This document shows, piece by piece, positions 19,711 to 28,593 of a stretch of DNA of 64,000 bases. The DNA is from Nonomuraea sp. PA05 (GTDB lineage: Bacteria; Actinomycetota; Actinomycetes; Streptosporangiales; Streptosporangiaceae), in NCBI RefSeq assembly GCF_008086045.1, contig NZ_VSEY01000024.1:1-64000 (forward strand), written 5' to 3'. A program made the translations under genes and the position numbers. Each line of letters begins with the position of its first letter. Position 1 is the stretch's first letter. The notes under the pieces were generated by a model, which worked only from the letters and a program-made list of their open reading frames with translations, was not told the DNA's origin and ran no database searches.

Positions 19711-20361
19711 GTGACCACGCCGTTCTCCGAAATCTTGCGCAACGCCACCTGGGCCGACCACCAGTCGGCCGAGTCAGAGGGCTACCTCTCAGCGCTGATG
19801 AGCGGCCAGTTGAGCGAACACGACTACGGCGAGATGGTCGCCCAGCACTACTTCGCCTACACCGCCCTCGACGGCGTCTCCCGCCGGCTCGCCGACCACC
19901 CGGTGGCCGGCCGCTTCGTCTTCCCGGAGCTGTACCGCGAACCGGCGCTGGAACGCGACCTCACCACGATCTACGGGCCGAACTGGCAAGACCGCATAAC
20001 CCCGTCGAAATCCACCCGCACCCTCGTGGCCCGCATCCAGCAGGTGGCCGACTGGCCGGGCGGCTACGTGGCCCACCACTACACCCGCTACCTGGGCGAC
20101 CTGTCGGGCGGGCAGTTCATCCGGATGGAGCTGCAGAAGATCTACGGCTACGCGAAGGGCGGAGGCGTCGACTTCTACTTCTTCGACGAGCTGGGCAGCC
20201 TGCCCCGGTTCAAGAACGAGTACCGCTCGCGGCTGGACGTTCTGGGGCTGGAGCTGGACGAGGGTGAGCAGCAGCGCATGATCGGTGAGGTGCGGCTGGC
20301 GTACCAGCTCAATACGGAGGTGCTGACGGAGCTCAGGCACGTGGTCAAGGCCGCCGCCTAA
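19711..20361 (+). CDS. Biliverdin-producing heme oxygenase
   Basis: 216 residues, the normal size. It opens heme to biliverdin, CO and iron. The proximal His ligand is near residue 17 in ATWADHQSAE, and the distal helix carries YLGDLSGGQF. The GTG at 19711 is preferred over the upstream ATG at 19681: it has AGG about seven bases upstream and the encoded N-terminus matches the family start just before the ligand His. No heme importer is next to it; the role is probably iron acquisition or heme turnover. The 3' end overlaps a weak convergent ORF by 17 bases. Confidence 0.92.
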   Translation: MTTPFSEILRNATWADHQSAESEGYLSALMSGQLSEHDYGEMVAQHYFAYTALDGVSRRLADHPVAGRFVFPELYREPALERDLTTIYGPNWQDRITPSKSTRTLVARIQQVADWPGGYVAHHYTRYLGDLSGGQFIRMELQKIYGYAKGGGVDFYFFDELGSLPRFKNEYRSRLDVLGLELDEGEQQRMIGEVRLAYQLNTEVLTELRHVVKAAA

Positions 20362-20617
20362 GCCACGCCGGCCACCGCTGCCTCACTTCGTCGGAGAAGA
20401 CCCGCATCAGGCCCGGCGTGCAGTCCTTGGTGACAGGAAGTTGCGCGAAGTACGGGCCGATGCCGGAGACCTGGCGCTCGGCGTGGCGTCGATCCTGTTG
20501 CCGCGAGTTCGCTGCCTGGAACGCCTTGACGTTCTCCTCGAAGACGGCCCTGCTGTACGTGTCGGTCGCCGCCGTTCGGGGTGAGCGGGGTGTCAGAGCC
20601 GAAGGTGTCGCCCACAC
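20345..20617 (-). CDS. Possible small hypothetical protein, convergent with heme oxygenase
   Basis: A 90-residue frame with GTG at 20617 and AAGG eight bases upstream. The translation from about residue 20 (FEENVKAFQ, QVSGIGPYFAQLPV, FSDEVRQRWPAW) has balanced amino-acid use and about 87% G/C at third positions, but the plus-strand frame shares the same wobble positions, so codon bias does not decide. No family recognised. It may be a gene remnant: a second minus frame over its first 25 codons (RVGDTFGSDTPLTPNGGD) also looks protein-like, as after a frameshift. Confidence 0.3.
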   Translation of the reverse strand: MWATPSALTPRSPRTAATDTYSRAVFEENVKAFQAANSRQQDRRHAERQVSGIGPYFAQLPVTKDCTPGLMRVFSDEVRQRWPAWLRRRP

Positions 20618-20668
20618 GCACACGGCCTTCTGCGGAACCTGGGGCCGTGCCCGGCCTACCATGGGCAT

Positions 20669-21268
20669 ATGCCCCGCATCTCGGCCGCCACGATCGGCGA
20701 GCACCGCGCCCAGACGCGTGACCGCATCCTTCAGGCCGTTTCGCGGCTGTCCCGGGTGCAGGGCATCGACGCCATCTCCATGACCGACGTGGCCGGCGAG
20801 GCCGGGATCACCCGTACGGTCCTGTACAACTACTTTCCCGACAAGGCGACGCTGCTGCTGGCCTTCACCGAGCGGGTGACCAGCTATTTCATCGACAGCT
20901 ACGAGCGGGAGTTGCCCGCCGGGGCGTCGCCCGCCGACCGGTTGCGCGCGTTCGTCCGGCTGCAGCTCACCGGGCTGCTCGCGCACCCGCACCCTGGAGC
21001 GGCCGATCTCAGCGCCGCGCTCGGGCCCGACGCCTACCAGCGGCTGGCCGAGCATGTCGCGCCGATGCAGCACATTCTCGTGGAGATTCTGGAGAACGGC
21101 ATCGAGGCCGGCGACTTCCGGGCGCTCGACGTGGACGCAACGGCGCGGATGATCCTCGCCGTCATCGGGGCCGAGCGGGTGCCGCTGATCAGCGGTGACG
21201 TCACGGTGGAGACGGCCGGGGAGCTGGTGTCGGAGTTCGTGCTGAGGGCACTGGGCAACAGCGACTGA
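20669..21268 (+). CDS. TetR-family transcriptional regulator
   Basis: 199 residues. N-terminal helix-turn-helix (ILQAVSRLSRVQG, SMTDVAGEAGITRTVLYNYFPDKATLL), then a ligand-binding helical domain. The ATG has no Shine-Dalgarno but follows a TACCAT -10-like hexamer by six bases, suggesting a leaderless transcript. A DHA2 exporter starts 148 bases downstream on the same strand, so it most likely controls that pump, perhaps as one transcript. Confidence 0.9.
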   Translation: MPRISAATIGEHRAQTRDRILQAVSRLSRVQGIDAISMTDVAGEAGITRTVLYNYFPDKATLLLAFTERVTSYFIDSYERELPAGASPADRLRAFVRLQLTGLLAHPHPGAADLSAALGPDAYQRLAEHVAPMQHILVEILENGIEAGDFRALDVDATARMILAVIGAERVPLISGDVTVETAGELVSEFVLRALGNSD

Positions 21269-21416
21269 GTCAGCCGCCGCAAGTGGCGGACGGTGGGTGA
21301 TTCGGGCCCACTGGCGAGGCGGCGGACGGCGGGCGAGCCGTGGTCCGCTGGTCGAGGCGGTGGGTGAGGAGAGGACCCGCAGCAGGACTGTCGGAGCCCG
21401 ATGACAGGATGGCCAC

Positions 21417-22829
21417 ATGACCGACAACCCGGCCCTCCTGCACGGCGAACACATCCAGCTCAAGTCCGCGCGCGGCCGGTGGATCCTGTTCGCGACCGTG
21501 CTCGGCTCCGGGCTGGCGATGCTCGACAGCACGGTGGTCAACGTGGCGCTGCCGTTCCTGGGGCGGGAGCTCGACGCGGGCATGGCCGGCCTGCAGTGGA
21601 CGATCAACGCCTACACCCTGACCCTGGCCGGGCTGATCCTGCTGGGCGGCTCGCTCGGCGACCGCTACGGGCGCCGCACGCTGTTCCTCGTCGGGACGGT
21701 CTGGTTCGCCGTCGCGTCGGCGCTGTGCGGGCTGTCGCCGAACATCGAGTTCCTCATCGGCGCCCGCGCTCTGCAGGGCATCGGCGGTGCGCTGCTGACG
21801 CCCGGCTCGCTGGCGATCATCCAGGCGTCCTTCGTCCGGCACGACCGGCCCAGGGCGGTGGGCGTGTGGTCCGGGCTCGGCGGCGTGGCCAGCGCCATCG
21901 GGCCGCTGCTGGGCGGCTGGCTGGTGCAGACGGCCGGATGGCGGTGGGCGTTCCTGATCAACCTGCCGTTCGCTGCGCTCGTCGTGTTCGTCGCGCTGCG
22001 GCACGTCCCGGAGAGCAAGGACGAGACGGCCGCGGGCCGGTTCGACGTGCTCGGCGCGGTGCTGGCCGCGCTCGCGCTGGCCGGCGTCACGTACGGGCTG
22101 ATCCAGAAGGGCGTCTCGGTGCCGCTGGTGGTCGGGCTGGCGCTGGCGGCGGCGTTCGTGGCGCTGGAGATCCGCAGATCACCGGACGCGCTGGTGCCGG
22201 TCGGCATGTTCCGCGACCGCGTGTTCACGGCCGTGAACGTGGTGACGCTGATCATGTACGCGGCCATGGGCGTGGTGTTCTTCCTGCTGGTGGTGCAGCT
22301 CCAGGTGGTGTCCGGGTTCTCGCCCGTCGTGGCCGGGCTGGCGATGCTGCCGACCACGATCCTGATGCTGCTGTTGTCGGCGCGGGCCGGGGAGCTGGCC
22401 AAGCGGGTGGGGCCGCGCTGGCCCATGACGATCGGGATCCTGGTGGCGGGGTGCGGGTTCGTGCTGATGAGCACCATCGGGTTCGGCGCGTCGTACCCGC
22501 TGCAGGTGCTGCCCGCGGTGACCGTGTTCGGGCTGGGGCTGTCGGCGGCGGTCGCGCCGCTGACGGCGACCGTGCTGGCTTCGGCGCAGGAGCGGTACGC
22601 GGGCACCGCCAGCGGGGTGAACAACGCGGTGGCCCGCACCGGGAGCCTGCTGGCCGTGGCCGCTGTGCCGCCGCTGGTGGGGCTGGTGGGTGATGCGTTC
22701 GAGCAGCCTCAGGTGTTCGACGCGGGGTATCGGGCGGCCATGTTGATCAGCGCGGGGATGATGGTGGTGGCCGCGCTGATCACGTTCTTCACGATCAGGA
22801 CGAACGTGCTGGCCGCCGACGACGACTGA
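21417..22829 (+). CDS. DHA2-family (14-TM) drug exporter
   Basis: 470 residues of the EmrB/QacA MFS branch. Motif LDSTVVNVALPFL in helix 1, GDRYGRR (motif A) after helix 2, and GIGGALLTPGSLAII in helix 4. About 14 membrane segments are expected. It should export hydrophobic compounds in exchange for protons. The ATG at 21417 follows GACAGGATGGCCAC with a weak site. Partner of the TetR gene upstream. Confidence 0.9.
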   Translation: MTDNPALLHGEHIQLKSARGRWILFATVLGSGLAMLDSTVVNVALPFLGRELDAGMAGLQWTINAYTLTLAGLILLGGSLGDRYGRRTLFLVGTVWFAVASALCGLSPNIEFLIGARALQGIGGALLTPGSLAIIQASFVRHDRPRAVGVWSGLGGVASAIGPLLGGWLVQTAGWRWAFLINLPFAALVVFVALRHVPESKDETAAGRFDVLGAVLAALALAGVTYGLIQKGVSVPLVVGLALAAAFVALEIRRSPDALVPVGMFRDRVFTAVNVVTLIMYAAMGVVFFLLVVQLQVVSGFSPVVAGLAMLPTTILMLLLSARAGELAKRVGPRWPMTIGILVAGCGFVLMSTIGFGASYPLQVLPAVTVFGLGLSAAVAPLTATVLASAQERYAGTASGVNNAVARTGSLLAVAAVPPLVGLVGDAFEQPQVFDAGYRAAMLISAGMMVVAALITFFTIRTNVLAADDD

Positions 22830-23060
22830 GACCCGCCGGGCGAGCCGGGACGAACGCCCGGGCCGATGACGATCACTGACCCGCCTGGGTGGGCGGGAAT
22901 CGCCAGGGTGGGCGGGATTGATCGGCGAGGTCGCGGGACGGGCAGGACTCGTAGGACTGGCGGGACCTGCGGGACTCCGGGACTCGCGACACTGGCGGGC
23001 TGCGGCGCCGGGGCTCCGGGCTTTGGGACTCGCGGCGTTGGCGGGGTGGGTGGGCTGTGG
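22830..23060. other. Gene-free low-complexity spacer with CTGGCGGGACTC-like repeats
   Basis: 231 bases between convergent gene ends. A possible hairpin (CCGGGCG with CGCCCGG, 22836-22861) could terminate the exporter. From about 22900 to 23045 degenerate GGGACTC/CTGGCGGG units repeat. No gene is supported. Confidence 0.5.
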
Positions 23061-24290
23061 TCAGAAGGTGAAGGACTGGCTGCGGACGCTGTTGTCGAAG
23101 TTCGACAGCAACAGCTCGGGCTCCCCCACCGACCGGATGCCCGGCAGCCGGGTCAGCAGCTCGCGGAACATCGTCCGCATCTCCTGCCTGGCCAGGTTGG
23201 CGCCGAGGCAGAAGTGCGGCCCGGGGCCGCCGAAGCCGACGTGTGGCTTGGTGTCGCGGGTGATGTCGAACGTGTCGGCGTTCGGGAAGACGGACTCGTC
23301 GCGGTTGGCGGAGCCGTAGAAGAGCACCACCTTGTCGCCCTTCTTCAGCTCCAGCCCGCGCAGCGAGTAGTCCTCGGTGACCGTGCGGCGGAACTGCATG
23401 ATCGGCGAGACGTACCGGACCATCTCCTCGATGGCGCCGTTGATGTGCGCGTCGAAGTCGCCGGTCAGCAGCTCGCGCTGGGCCGGGTTCTCGGTGAGCA
23501 GCCGGATGCCGTGCGCCATCGTGTTGCGGGCCGTCTCGTTGCCGGCGACGAGCAGCAGTGCGAAGAACGAGCCGAGTTCCTTGTCGCTCAGCTTCTCGCC
23601 GTCGACGTTGGCGTTGACCAGCAGGGAGACCAGGTCGCCTCTGGGGTCGGCGACGCGCTCGTGGCCCAGCTTGATGACCATGCGCTGCAGGGCGAGCAGC
23701 GCCAGCATGTTCTGCCCGGCCATCTGGACGCTGCGGGCCAGGCTGGGCCGCACGCCGGTGTAGGCGGTGGAGATGTCGACGTGCTGGTGCACCTTCTCCC
23801 GCAGCTCCTGCGGGATGTCGAGCATGTCGCAGATGACGTGGATGGGCAGCCGGGCGGCCACCTGCGTGACGAAGTCGCGCGGCCCGTCCTTGACGACGTC
23901 GTCGACGATGCGGGCACACGCGGCCTCGATGTCGCTCTGCAGCCCGGCCAGCATCTTCGGGCTGAACGAGCGCGTCACGATGCGGCGCAGGCGGGCGTGG
24001 CGCGGGTCGTCCATGTTGACCATCGATTCGCCGAACACCTGCTTCACCCAGCTCGGCGGCTCGGGGTTGGTGACGGCGGGCTCGCTGGAGAAGATCTTGG
24101 CGTTGCGGCTGGCCTCGACGACGTCGGCGTGGCGGACGAGGGCGTAGAAGCCCTTGCCGGAGCGGAGGAGCGGCACTTTCTTCTCGGGGAAGAACACCGG
24201 GTGCTCCAATTGCCGGAGCCGGGCGAACGCCTCATTTCGCTCTTTGAGGGGTTTGCGCCAGAAATCCAGATCAGCGAGGTCGATGTCCAC
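23061..24290 (-). CDS. Cytochrome P450 monooxygenase
   Basis: 409 residues, typical of soluble bacterial P450s. I-helix oxygen-binding motif LLLVAGNETARN, K-helix ExxR in EEMVRYVSP, and heme-binding loop FGGPGPHFCLGANLAR with the Cys ligand. The FGG-GPHFCLGANLA form is close to the CYP124/125/142 group that oxidises sterols or branched lipids, but substrate cannot be called. The GTG at 24290 is chosen because translation from there begins VDIDLADLDFWRKP; longer starts add unlike sequence that overlaps the divergent promoter. No ferredoxin gene is adjacent. Confidence 0.93.
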   Translation of the reverse strand: MDIDLADLDFWRKPLKERNEAFARLRQLEHPVFFPEKKVPLLRSGKGFYALVRHADVVEASRNAKIFSSEPAVTNPEPPSWVKQVFGESMVNMDDPRHARLRRIVTRSFSPKMLAGLQSDIEAACARIVDDVVKDGPRDFVTQVAARLPIHVICDMLDIPQELREKVHQHVDISTAYTGVRPSLARSVQMAGQNMLALLALQRMVIKLGHERVADPRGDLVSLLVNANVDGEKLSDKELGSFFALLLVAGNETARNTMAHGIRLLTENPAQRELLTGDFDAHINGAIEEMVRYVSPIMQFRRTVTEDYSLRGLELKKGDKVVLFYGSANRDESVFPNADTFDITRDTKPHVGFGGPGPHFCLGANLARQEMRTMFRELLTRLPGIRSVGEPELLLSNFDNSVRSQSFTF

Positions 24291-24369
24291 CCGTCTATGG
24301 TGGCACGTTCCCGTGCTTACGGGACCCTTCGCGGCGAGGGGGCCGATGTGCATCCCGTCCTCCAGGCCC

Positions 24370-24402
24370 GTTCTCGCGCCGTTCAGACCCGGTTCGACCT
24401 GT
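24370..24402 (+). promoter_or_regulatory. PHO-box-like 11-bp direct repeats upstream of the FG-GAP gene
   Basis: Three contiguous 11-mers begin GTTC: GTTCTCGCGCC, GTTCAGACCCG and GTTCGACCTGT. They match 8, 8 and 7 of 11 positions of the Streptomyces PhoP unit G(G/T)TCAYYYR(G/C)G. A CATTACT -10-like stretch ends about seven bases before the ATG at 24421, suggesting a leaderless mRNA. Confidence 0.5.
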
Positions 24403-24420
24403 CTGGTCATTACTTCCGGT

Positions 24421-25800
24421 ATGAATGCGCTGCTCGCCGCCTGCCTGATCCTCCCGCTGACCTCAGTCGCGACTCCGGCCGCCGCCCGCGCGTGCGGCGG
24501 TCACCCGCTCGACTTCGACGCCGACGGCCGTCCCGACCTGGCCGTGGCCGCCCCGTACGACGCCACCAGGGCCGGTTCCGTCACCGTGATGTACGGGTCC
24601 GGCAAGAAGGTGAAGCTCACTCAGCGGGGCGCGGAGCCGGGCGACTCGTTCGGGTCGGCGCTGGCCGTGGGGGACTTCAACGGCGACCGGTGCGCCGATC
24701 TGGCCGTCGGGGTGTCGGAGGAGTTCGTGGGTGAGCGGGTGCCCGGCGGGGACGGGAACGGGGTCGTGCAGCTCTTCGACGGGTCGCCGGAAGGGCTCGT
24801 GGCCGGGAAGGAGCTGAGACTGGGCAAGCCGTCCAGCGACCGGTTCGGGGCTTCGCTGGCGGCCGGGGATCTCGACGGGGACGGCAGGGACGAGCTGGCG
24901 GTGGGGGCGCCGAGTCACCGGTCGGGCGGGGCGGTGACCGTGTACTGGATGAAGGGCCGCAAGCCGTACCAGATCACGCAGAAGACCCCGTGGGTGCGGC
25001 AGGCGGCGAACGTCACCGACCAGTGGGGTGCGTCGCTGGCGACCGGCGACTTCGACGGGGACGGGCGGGACGAGCTGGTCGTGGGGGCGCCCGCCGACAG
25101 CGTGAAGGTGGACGGGCAGGGCTCGGCCACCGTGATCGACGTGCGCGGAAGGCGGGCCGAGCTGCTCACCCAGAGCACGCCAGGGATCAAGGGCGCCGCC
25201 GAGAAGTGGGACAACTTCGGCGCCGCGCTGGCGACCGGCGACTTCAACGGCGACGGCAGGGCCGACCTGGCGATCGGCGTGCCCGGCGAGGGGCTCAGCG
25301 CCAACCAGCGGGCCATGGACTACGGCGACGGGACGGTGGACGTCCTGTACGGCTCGCGCGCCGGGCTGCGTACCGACAGGACCGAGGCGTGGTCGCAGAA
25401 CACGCTGGAGGGCAAGCCCCGCTACTACGACCGGTTCGGCACCTCGCTGGCCGCCGGGGACTTCAACGGCGACGGCAACGACGAGCTGGCCATTGGGGTG
25501 CCCGGCGAGAAGGCCGTGCAGGTGCTGGCGGGGCGCTCGTCCGGCGGGCTGACGCGGGTGGGGAACCTGCTGGTGAAGGGCAAGGGGCAGGACTTCGGGG
25601 CGTCGGTGACCGCGCTGCCCGGCTGGGAGCGGTACCGGGCGCTGGACAGGAGGCGGCCGGTGTACGGGCTGGTGGTGGCCGCGCCGGACCAGGGGCTGAT
25701 CATGTACGCGCCGGGGAAGCGGGAGCCGGGCCGGGTGGAGCTGGGCAAGGTGCGGCAGCTCGACAAGGGCACCGGGCTGTACGGCTACACCTTCGGCTGA
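24421..25800 (+). CDS. Secreted FG-GAP repeat (integrin-alpha-like beta-propeller) protein
   Basis: 459 residues. A signal peptide (MNALLAACLILPLTSVA, cleavage near AAARA) precedes six to seven FG-GAP repeats, each with a Ca-binding-type loop such as FNGDGRADLAIG, LDGDGRDELAVG and FDGDGRDELVVG. These fold into a seven-bladed propeller; many actinobacterial examples are extracellular and of unknown role. No catalytic domain is attached. The ATG at 24421 is fixed by the signal peptide. PHO-box-like repeats upstream suggest phosphate control. The last 16 bases overlap the convergent kinase gene. Confidence 0.88.
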   Translation: MNALLAACLILPLTSVATPAAARACGGHPLDFDADGRPDLAVAAPYDATRAGSVTVMYGSGKKVKLTQRGAEPGDSFGSALAVGDFNGDRCADLAVGVSEEFVGERVPGGDGNGVVQLFDGSPEGLVAGKELRLGKPSSDRFGASLAAGDLDGDGRDELAVGAPSHRSGGAVTVYWMKGRKPYQITQKTPWVRQAANVTDQWGASLATGDFDGDGRDELVVGAPADSVKVDGQGSATVIDVRGRRAELLTQSTPGIKGAAEKWDNFGAALATGDFNGDGRADLAIGVPGEGLSANQRAMDYGDGTVDVLYGSRAGLRTDRTEAWSQNTLEGKPRYYDRFGTSLAAGDFNGDGNDELAIGVPGEKAVQVLAGRSSGGLTRVGNLLVKGKGQDFGASVTALPGWERYRALDRRRPVYGLVVAAPDQGLIMYAPGKREPGRVELGKVRQLDKGTGLYGYTFG

Positions 25801-27296
25801 ACCGGCAGCACGACGCGGAACAGGGCGCCCTTGCCCGGCTCGCTCTCCGCCATGACGATCCCGCCGTGCGCCTCCGCCAGCGTGGCCGCGATCGACAGGC
25901 CCAGCCCCGACCCGCCGGCGCTGCGGGCAGGGTCGGCCCGGTAGAAGCGCTCGAACACCCGCTCCGCCACGTCCGCCGCGAACCCGGGCCCCTCGTCGGC
26001 CACCTCGACCACGGCCTGCTCGCCGTTCAGGCCCACGCGGACCTGGAACGGGGTGCCGGGCGGGGTGTGGGTGAGCGCGTTGGTGACGAGGTTGTTGATC
26101 ACCTGCCCGAGGCGCGGCTCGTCGCCGATCACGGTCACGTCGCCCTCGCCGCCGAACAGCCGGACCAGCTCGATCTTCCTGTCGGGCGCCAGCGTCTGCG
26201 CGTCGATGACGGCGGTGGCGGCCAGGCTGAGCAGGTCCACGGGCCGCATGGCCAGCTCGCGCCGCTGGTCGAGGCGGGCCAGCAGGAGCATGTCCTCCAC
26301 GAGCAGCCCCATGCGGGCGGCCTGCCCCTCGATGCGGCTCAGCAGCCGTACGGCCTCGGCCAGGTCCTTCTCCTCCCCCAGCCGGTACAGCTCGGCGAAG
26401 CCCCTGATCGAGGTCAGCGGCGTGCGCAGCTCGTGGGAGGCGTCGGCCATGAAGCGCCGCATCAGCTCCTCCGAGCGCCTGGCGGCCGTGGCGGACTCGC
26501 GGGCGGCGGTGGCGGACTCGCGGGCGGACTCGGCGGCCTCCTCGCGCTCGCGGACGGCCACCTCGATCTGGGCGAGCATGGTGTTGAGCGAGCGGCCCAG
26601 CTTGCCGACCTCGGTGCTGCCGGCCCAGAGGGGCACGCGGCGCGACAGGTCGCCGTCGGCGATGTCGTTGGCGGTGCTCGCGATCTGGCGCAGGGGGCGC
26701 AGGCTGCGGCGGACCAGCCCGTAGCAGACGAAGCCGAGCACGACGAGCGTGCTGCCGCCGCCGACGGCCACGATGAGGATGAGCTGGGAGACGGTCGCGT
26801 CCACGTCGGCGGTGCTGATGGCCATCATGCGGCTCTGACCGGCGCGCGTGGGCACGGCGACGACCCGCCAGCTCGGGCCGCCCGCGTCGCGGGACTCCAC
26901 GGTGAAGGGCCGCCCCCTCAGCTCGATGACCTCGGCGAGGGTCAGCGGGGGCAGGTCGGGCGTGTGCTCCTCGGTGGACTCGCTGATGGTCCGCAGGATC
27001 GCGCCGTCCGGGTCCAGGACGACGCCGTGGAACAGGCCGAAGTAGCGTTGCGGCCGGCCGTCGGCGCGGGGCTCCACCGGCGGCGGGGGCGGGTCGCGCG
27101 GCGCGGTGGCCACGCGGAGCTGCTCGTCCACCCGCTCGACGAGGTAGCTGCGCAGCAGCCGCACGGCGAACAGGCCGGTCGCCGTGATGGCGACGGTGAC
27201 CAGCAGGAGGGTGGCCGAGACCAGGCGCAGCCAGAGCGGCGCCCTGGAAAGCTGCTTCCTGAGCCTGCTCGCGGCCGTGGAGAGGTGCCCGCTCAT
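25785..27296 (-). CDS. Sensor histidine kinase (EnvZ/MprB-type) of the MacAB operon
   Basis: 503 residues. A membrane helix near 25-50, an extracytoplasmic domain to about 165, a second helix (LILIVAVGGGSTLVVLGFVCYGL), HAMP, a coiled stretch containing the repeat ARESATA, HisKA with phospho-His in MADASHELRTPLTS, and HATPase_c (NNLVTNALTHT, DEGPGF, GGSGLGLSI). It overlaps the response regulator stop by four bases and shares the operon with a MacAB-type exporter, so it probably senses a compound or envelope stress cleared by that pump. Confidence 0.92.
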   Translation of the reverse strand: MSGHLSTAASRLRKQLSRAPLWLRLVSATLLLVTVAITATGLFAVRLLRSYLVERVDEQLRVATAPRDPPPPPVEPRADGRPQRYFGLFHGVVLDPDGAILRTISESTEEHTPDLPPLTLAEVIELRGRPFTVESRDAGGPSWRVVAVPTRAGQSRMMAISTADVDATVSQLILIVAVGGGSTLVVLGFVCYGLVRRSLRPLRQIASTANDIADGDLSRRVPLWAGSTEVGKLGRSLNTMLAQIEVAVREREEAAESARESATAARESATAARRSEELMRRFMADASHELRTPLTSIRGFAELYRLGEEKDLAEAVRLLSRIEGQAARMGLLVEDMLLLARLDQRRELAMRPVDLLSLAATAVIDAQTLAPDRKIELVRLFGGEGDVTVIGDEPRLGQVINNLVTNALTHTPPGTPFQVRVGLNGEQAVVEVADEGPGFAADVAERVFERFYRADPARSAGGSGLGLSIAATLAEAHGGIVMAESEPGKGALFRVVLPVQPKV

Positions 27297-27985
27297 ACTC
27301 TCGGCGGGCGCAGGATGTAGCCGACTCCGCGCAGGGTGTGCAGGTACTTGCGTTCGCCGGTGTCGACCTTGCGGCGCAGGTAGGAGACGTACGACTCGAC
27401 GAGGCCGACGTCGGTGCGCCAGTCGCCGTTCCAGACGTGGTCGAGGATCTGCGTCTTCGACAGGACGCGGCCCACGTTCAGCATGAAGTACTGCAGCAGC
27501 CGGAACTCGGTGGGCGACAGCCGCACCGGCATGCCGTCGCGCCAGACCTCGTGGCTCTCCTCGTCCAGCTCCAGGTCGGCGACACGCAGGCGGTTCGGCG
27601 GCGGGGTGCCGCGCCTGGTCCTGCGCAGCACCGCCCTGATGCGGGCGATGACCTCCTCCAGGCTGAACGGCTTCGTCACGTAGTCCTCGCCGAGGCCGAG
27701 CCCGGCGATGCGGTCCTCCGGCGTGTCCTTGGCGGTCACGAACAGCACGGGGACCCGGCGGCCGCGGGACCGCAGCCTGCCCGCGACCGCCAGGCCGTCC
27801 AGATCGGGCAGCATCACGTCGAGCATCACCAGGTCGGGTGTGCTCTCCTCGGCCACCCGCAGGGCCTCCATGCCGTCGGCCGCCGTCAGCACCTCGAACC
27901 CGGCCATGCGCAGGCTGGCGGAGAACAGCTCCCTGATGTTGGGCTCGTCATCGACGACCAGCAGCTTGGCCTCGGGCTCGCTCAT
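27293..27985 (-). CDS. OmpR-family response regulator
   Basis: 230 residues: receiver (LLVVDDEPNIR, phosphoacceptor in LVMLDVMLPD, Lys in YVTKPF) and a winged-helix DNA-binding domain (SPTEFRLLQYFMLNVGRVLSKTQILDHVW). The loop before beta-5 reads GLGLGEDYVTKPF, one residue shorter than the usual GLxxGADDYVTKPF, an in-frame single-codon loss. Overlaps the genes on both sides by four bases. Likely autoregulates the operon; a phased 11-bp repeat upstream of the first gene is a candidate site. Confidence 0.92.
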   Translation of the reverse strand: MSEPEAKLLVVDDEPNIRELFSASLRMAGFEVLTAADGMEALRVAEESTPDLVMLDVMLPDLDGLAVAGRLRSRGRRVPVLFVTAKDTPEDRIAGLGLGEDYVTKPFSLEEVIARIRAVLRRTRRGTPPPNRLRVADLELDEESHEVWRDGMPVRLSPTEFRLLQYFMLNVGRVLSKTQILDHVWNGDWRTDVGLVESYVSYLRRKVDTGERKYLHTLRGVGYILRPPRV

Positions 27986-28581
27986 CGTGGGCCTCCTCCC
28001 TGGGATCCCTGGCCCCCCTGGCTGATCGAGGTGGCCGCGACCGCGCCGTCGGCGCCCTGCCGGCCGCGCACCACGATCGTGGTGCCTGCCTCCAGGTCAG
28101 TGACCTTACCCGGCTTGGAGATCTGCACGGTGGTCTGGTCGGTGGTGGTGACCGTGACGGTGGAGCCGTCCATGGTCTTGACGTACACCTTGCCGTCCTC
28201 GATCTTCTCGACCGTGCCGACGGTGCCGCCGCCCATCCGCTGCCCGCCGCCCGGCTGCTGGCCCTGGCCGGGCTGCTGCCCCTGGCCGGGCTGCTGGCCG
28301 CCGGGGAACTGGCCGCGCTGGCCGCCGAAGCCGCCCTGCTGCTGGCCGTACCCGCCGCCGGGACGCTGGGCGCCCGCGGCCTGCGCGGGCGTCTCTGCGG
28401 AGCCGAACCAGCTCTCCGCCTGGATGCCGATCAGGATCCCGGCCACCAGGACGACGCCGGCGGCCAGCGCCAGCGTGACCTTCGAGGTGCCCTTGGCGGG
28501 CTGGACGGCGAGCTCCTCCCGCAGGTCGCCGGGGAACGGCGAGGAGTCCAGCTTGTCCGTGCTGTCGGCGCTGTCGGCCAT
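27982..28581 (-). CDS. Membrane-anchored protein with Gly/Gln-rich linker and DUF5666-like domain
   Basis: 199 residues. A cytoplasmic head, one membrane helix (about 36-55, TLALAAGVVLVAGILIGI), a linker rich in GQQPGQ repeats (about 70-120), then a small beta domain (GTVEKIEDGKVYVKT, VTDLEAGTTIVVRG) like DUF5666. It lies between the MacB permease and the response regulator and overlaps the regulator start (ATGA). A ligand-binding or signalling accessory of the exporter is inference. Confidence 0.8.
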   Translation of the reverse strand: MADSADSTDKLDSSPFPGDLREELAVQPAKGTSKVTLALAAGVVLVAGILIGIQAESWFGSAETPAQAAGAQRPGGGYGQQQGGFGGQRGQFPGGQQPGQGQQPGQGQQPGGGQRMGGGTVGTVEKIEDGKVYVKTMDGSTVTVTTTDQTTVQISKPGKVTDLEAGTTIVVRGRQGADGAVAATSISQGGQGSQGGGPR

Positions 28582-28593
28582 GTCCTTGTCTCC

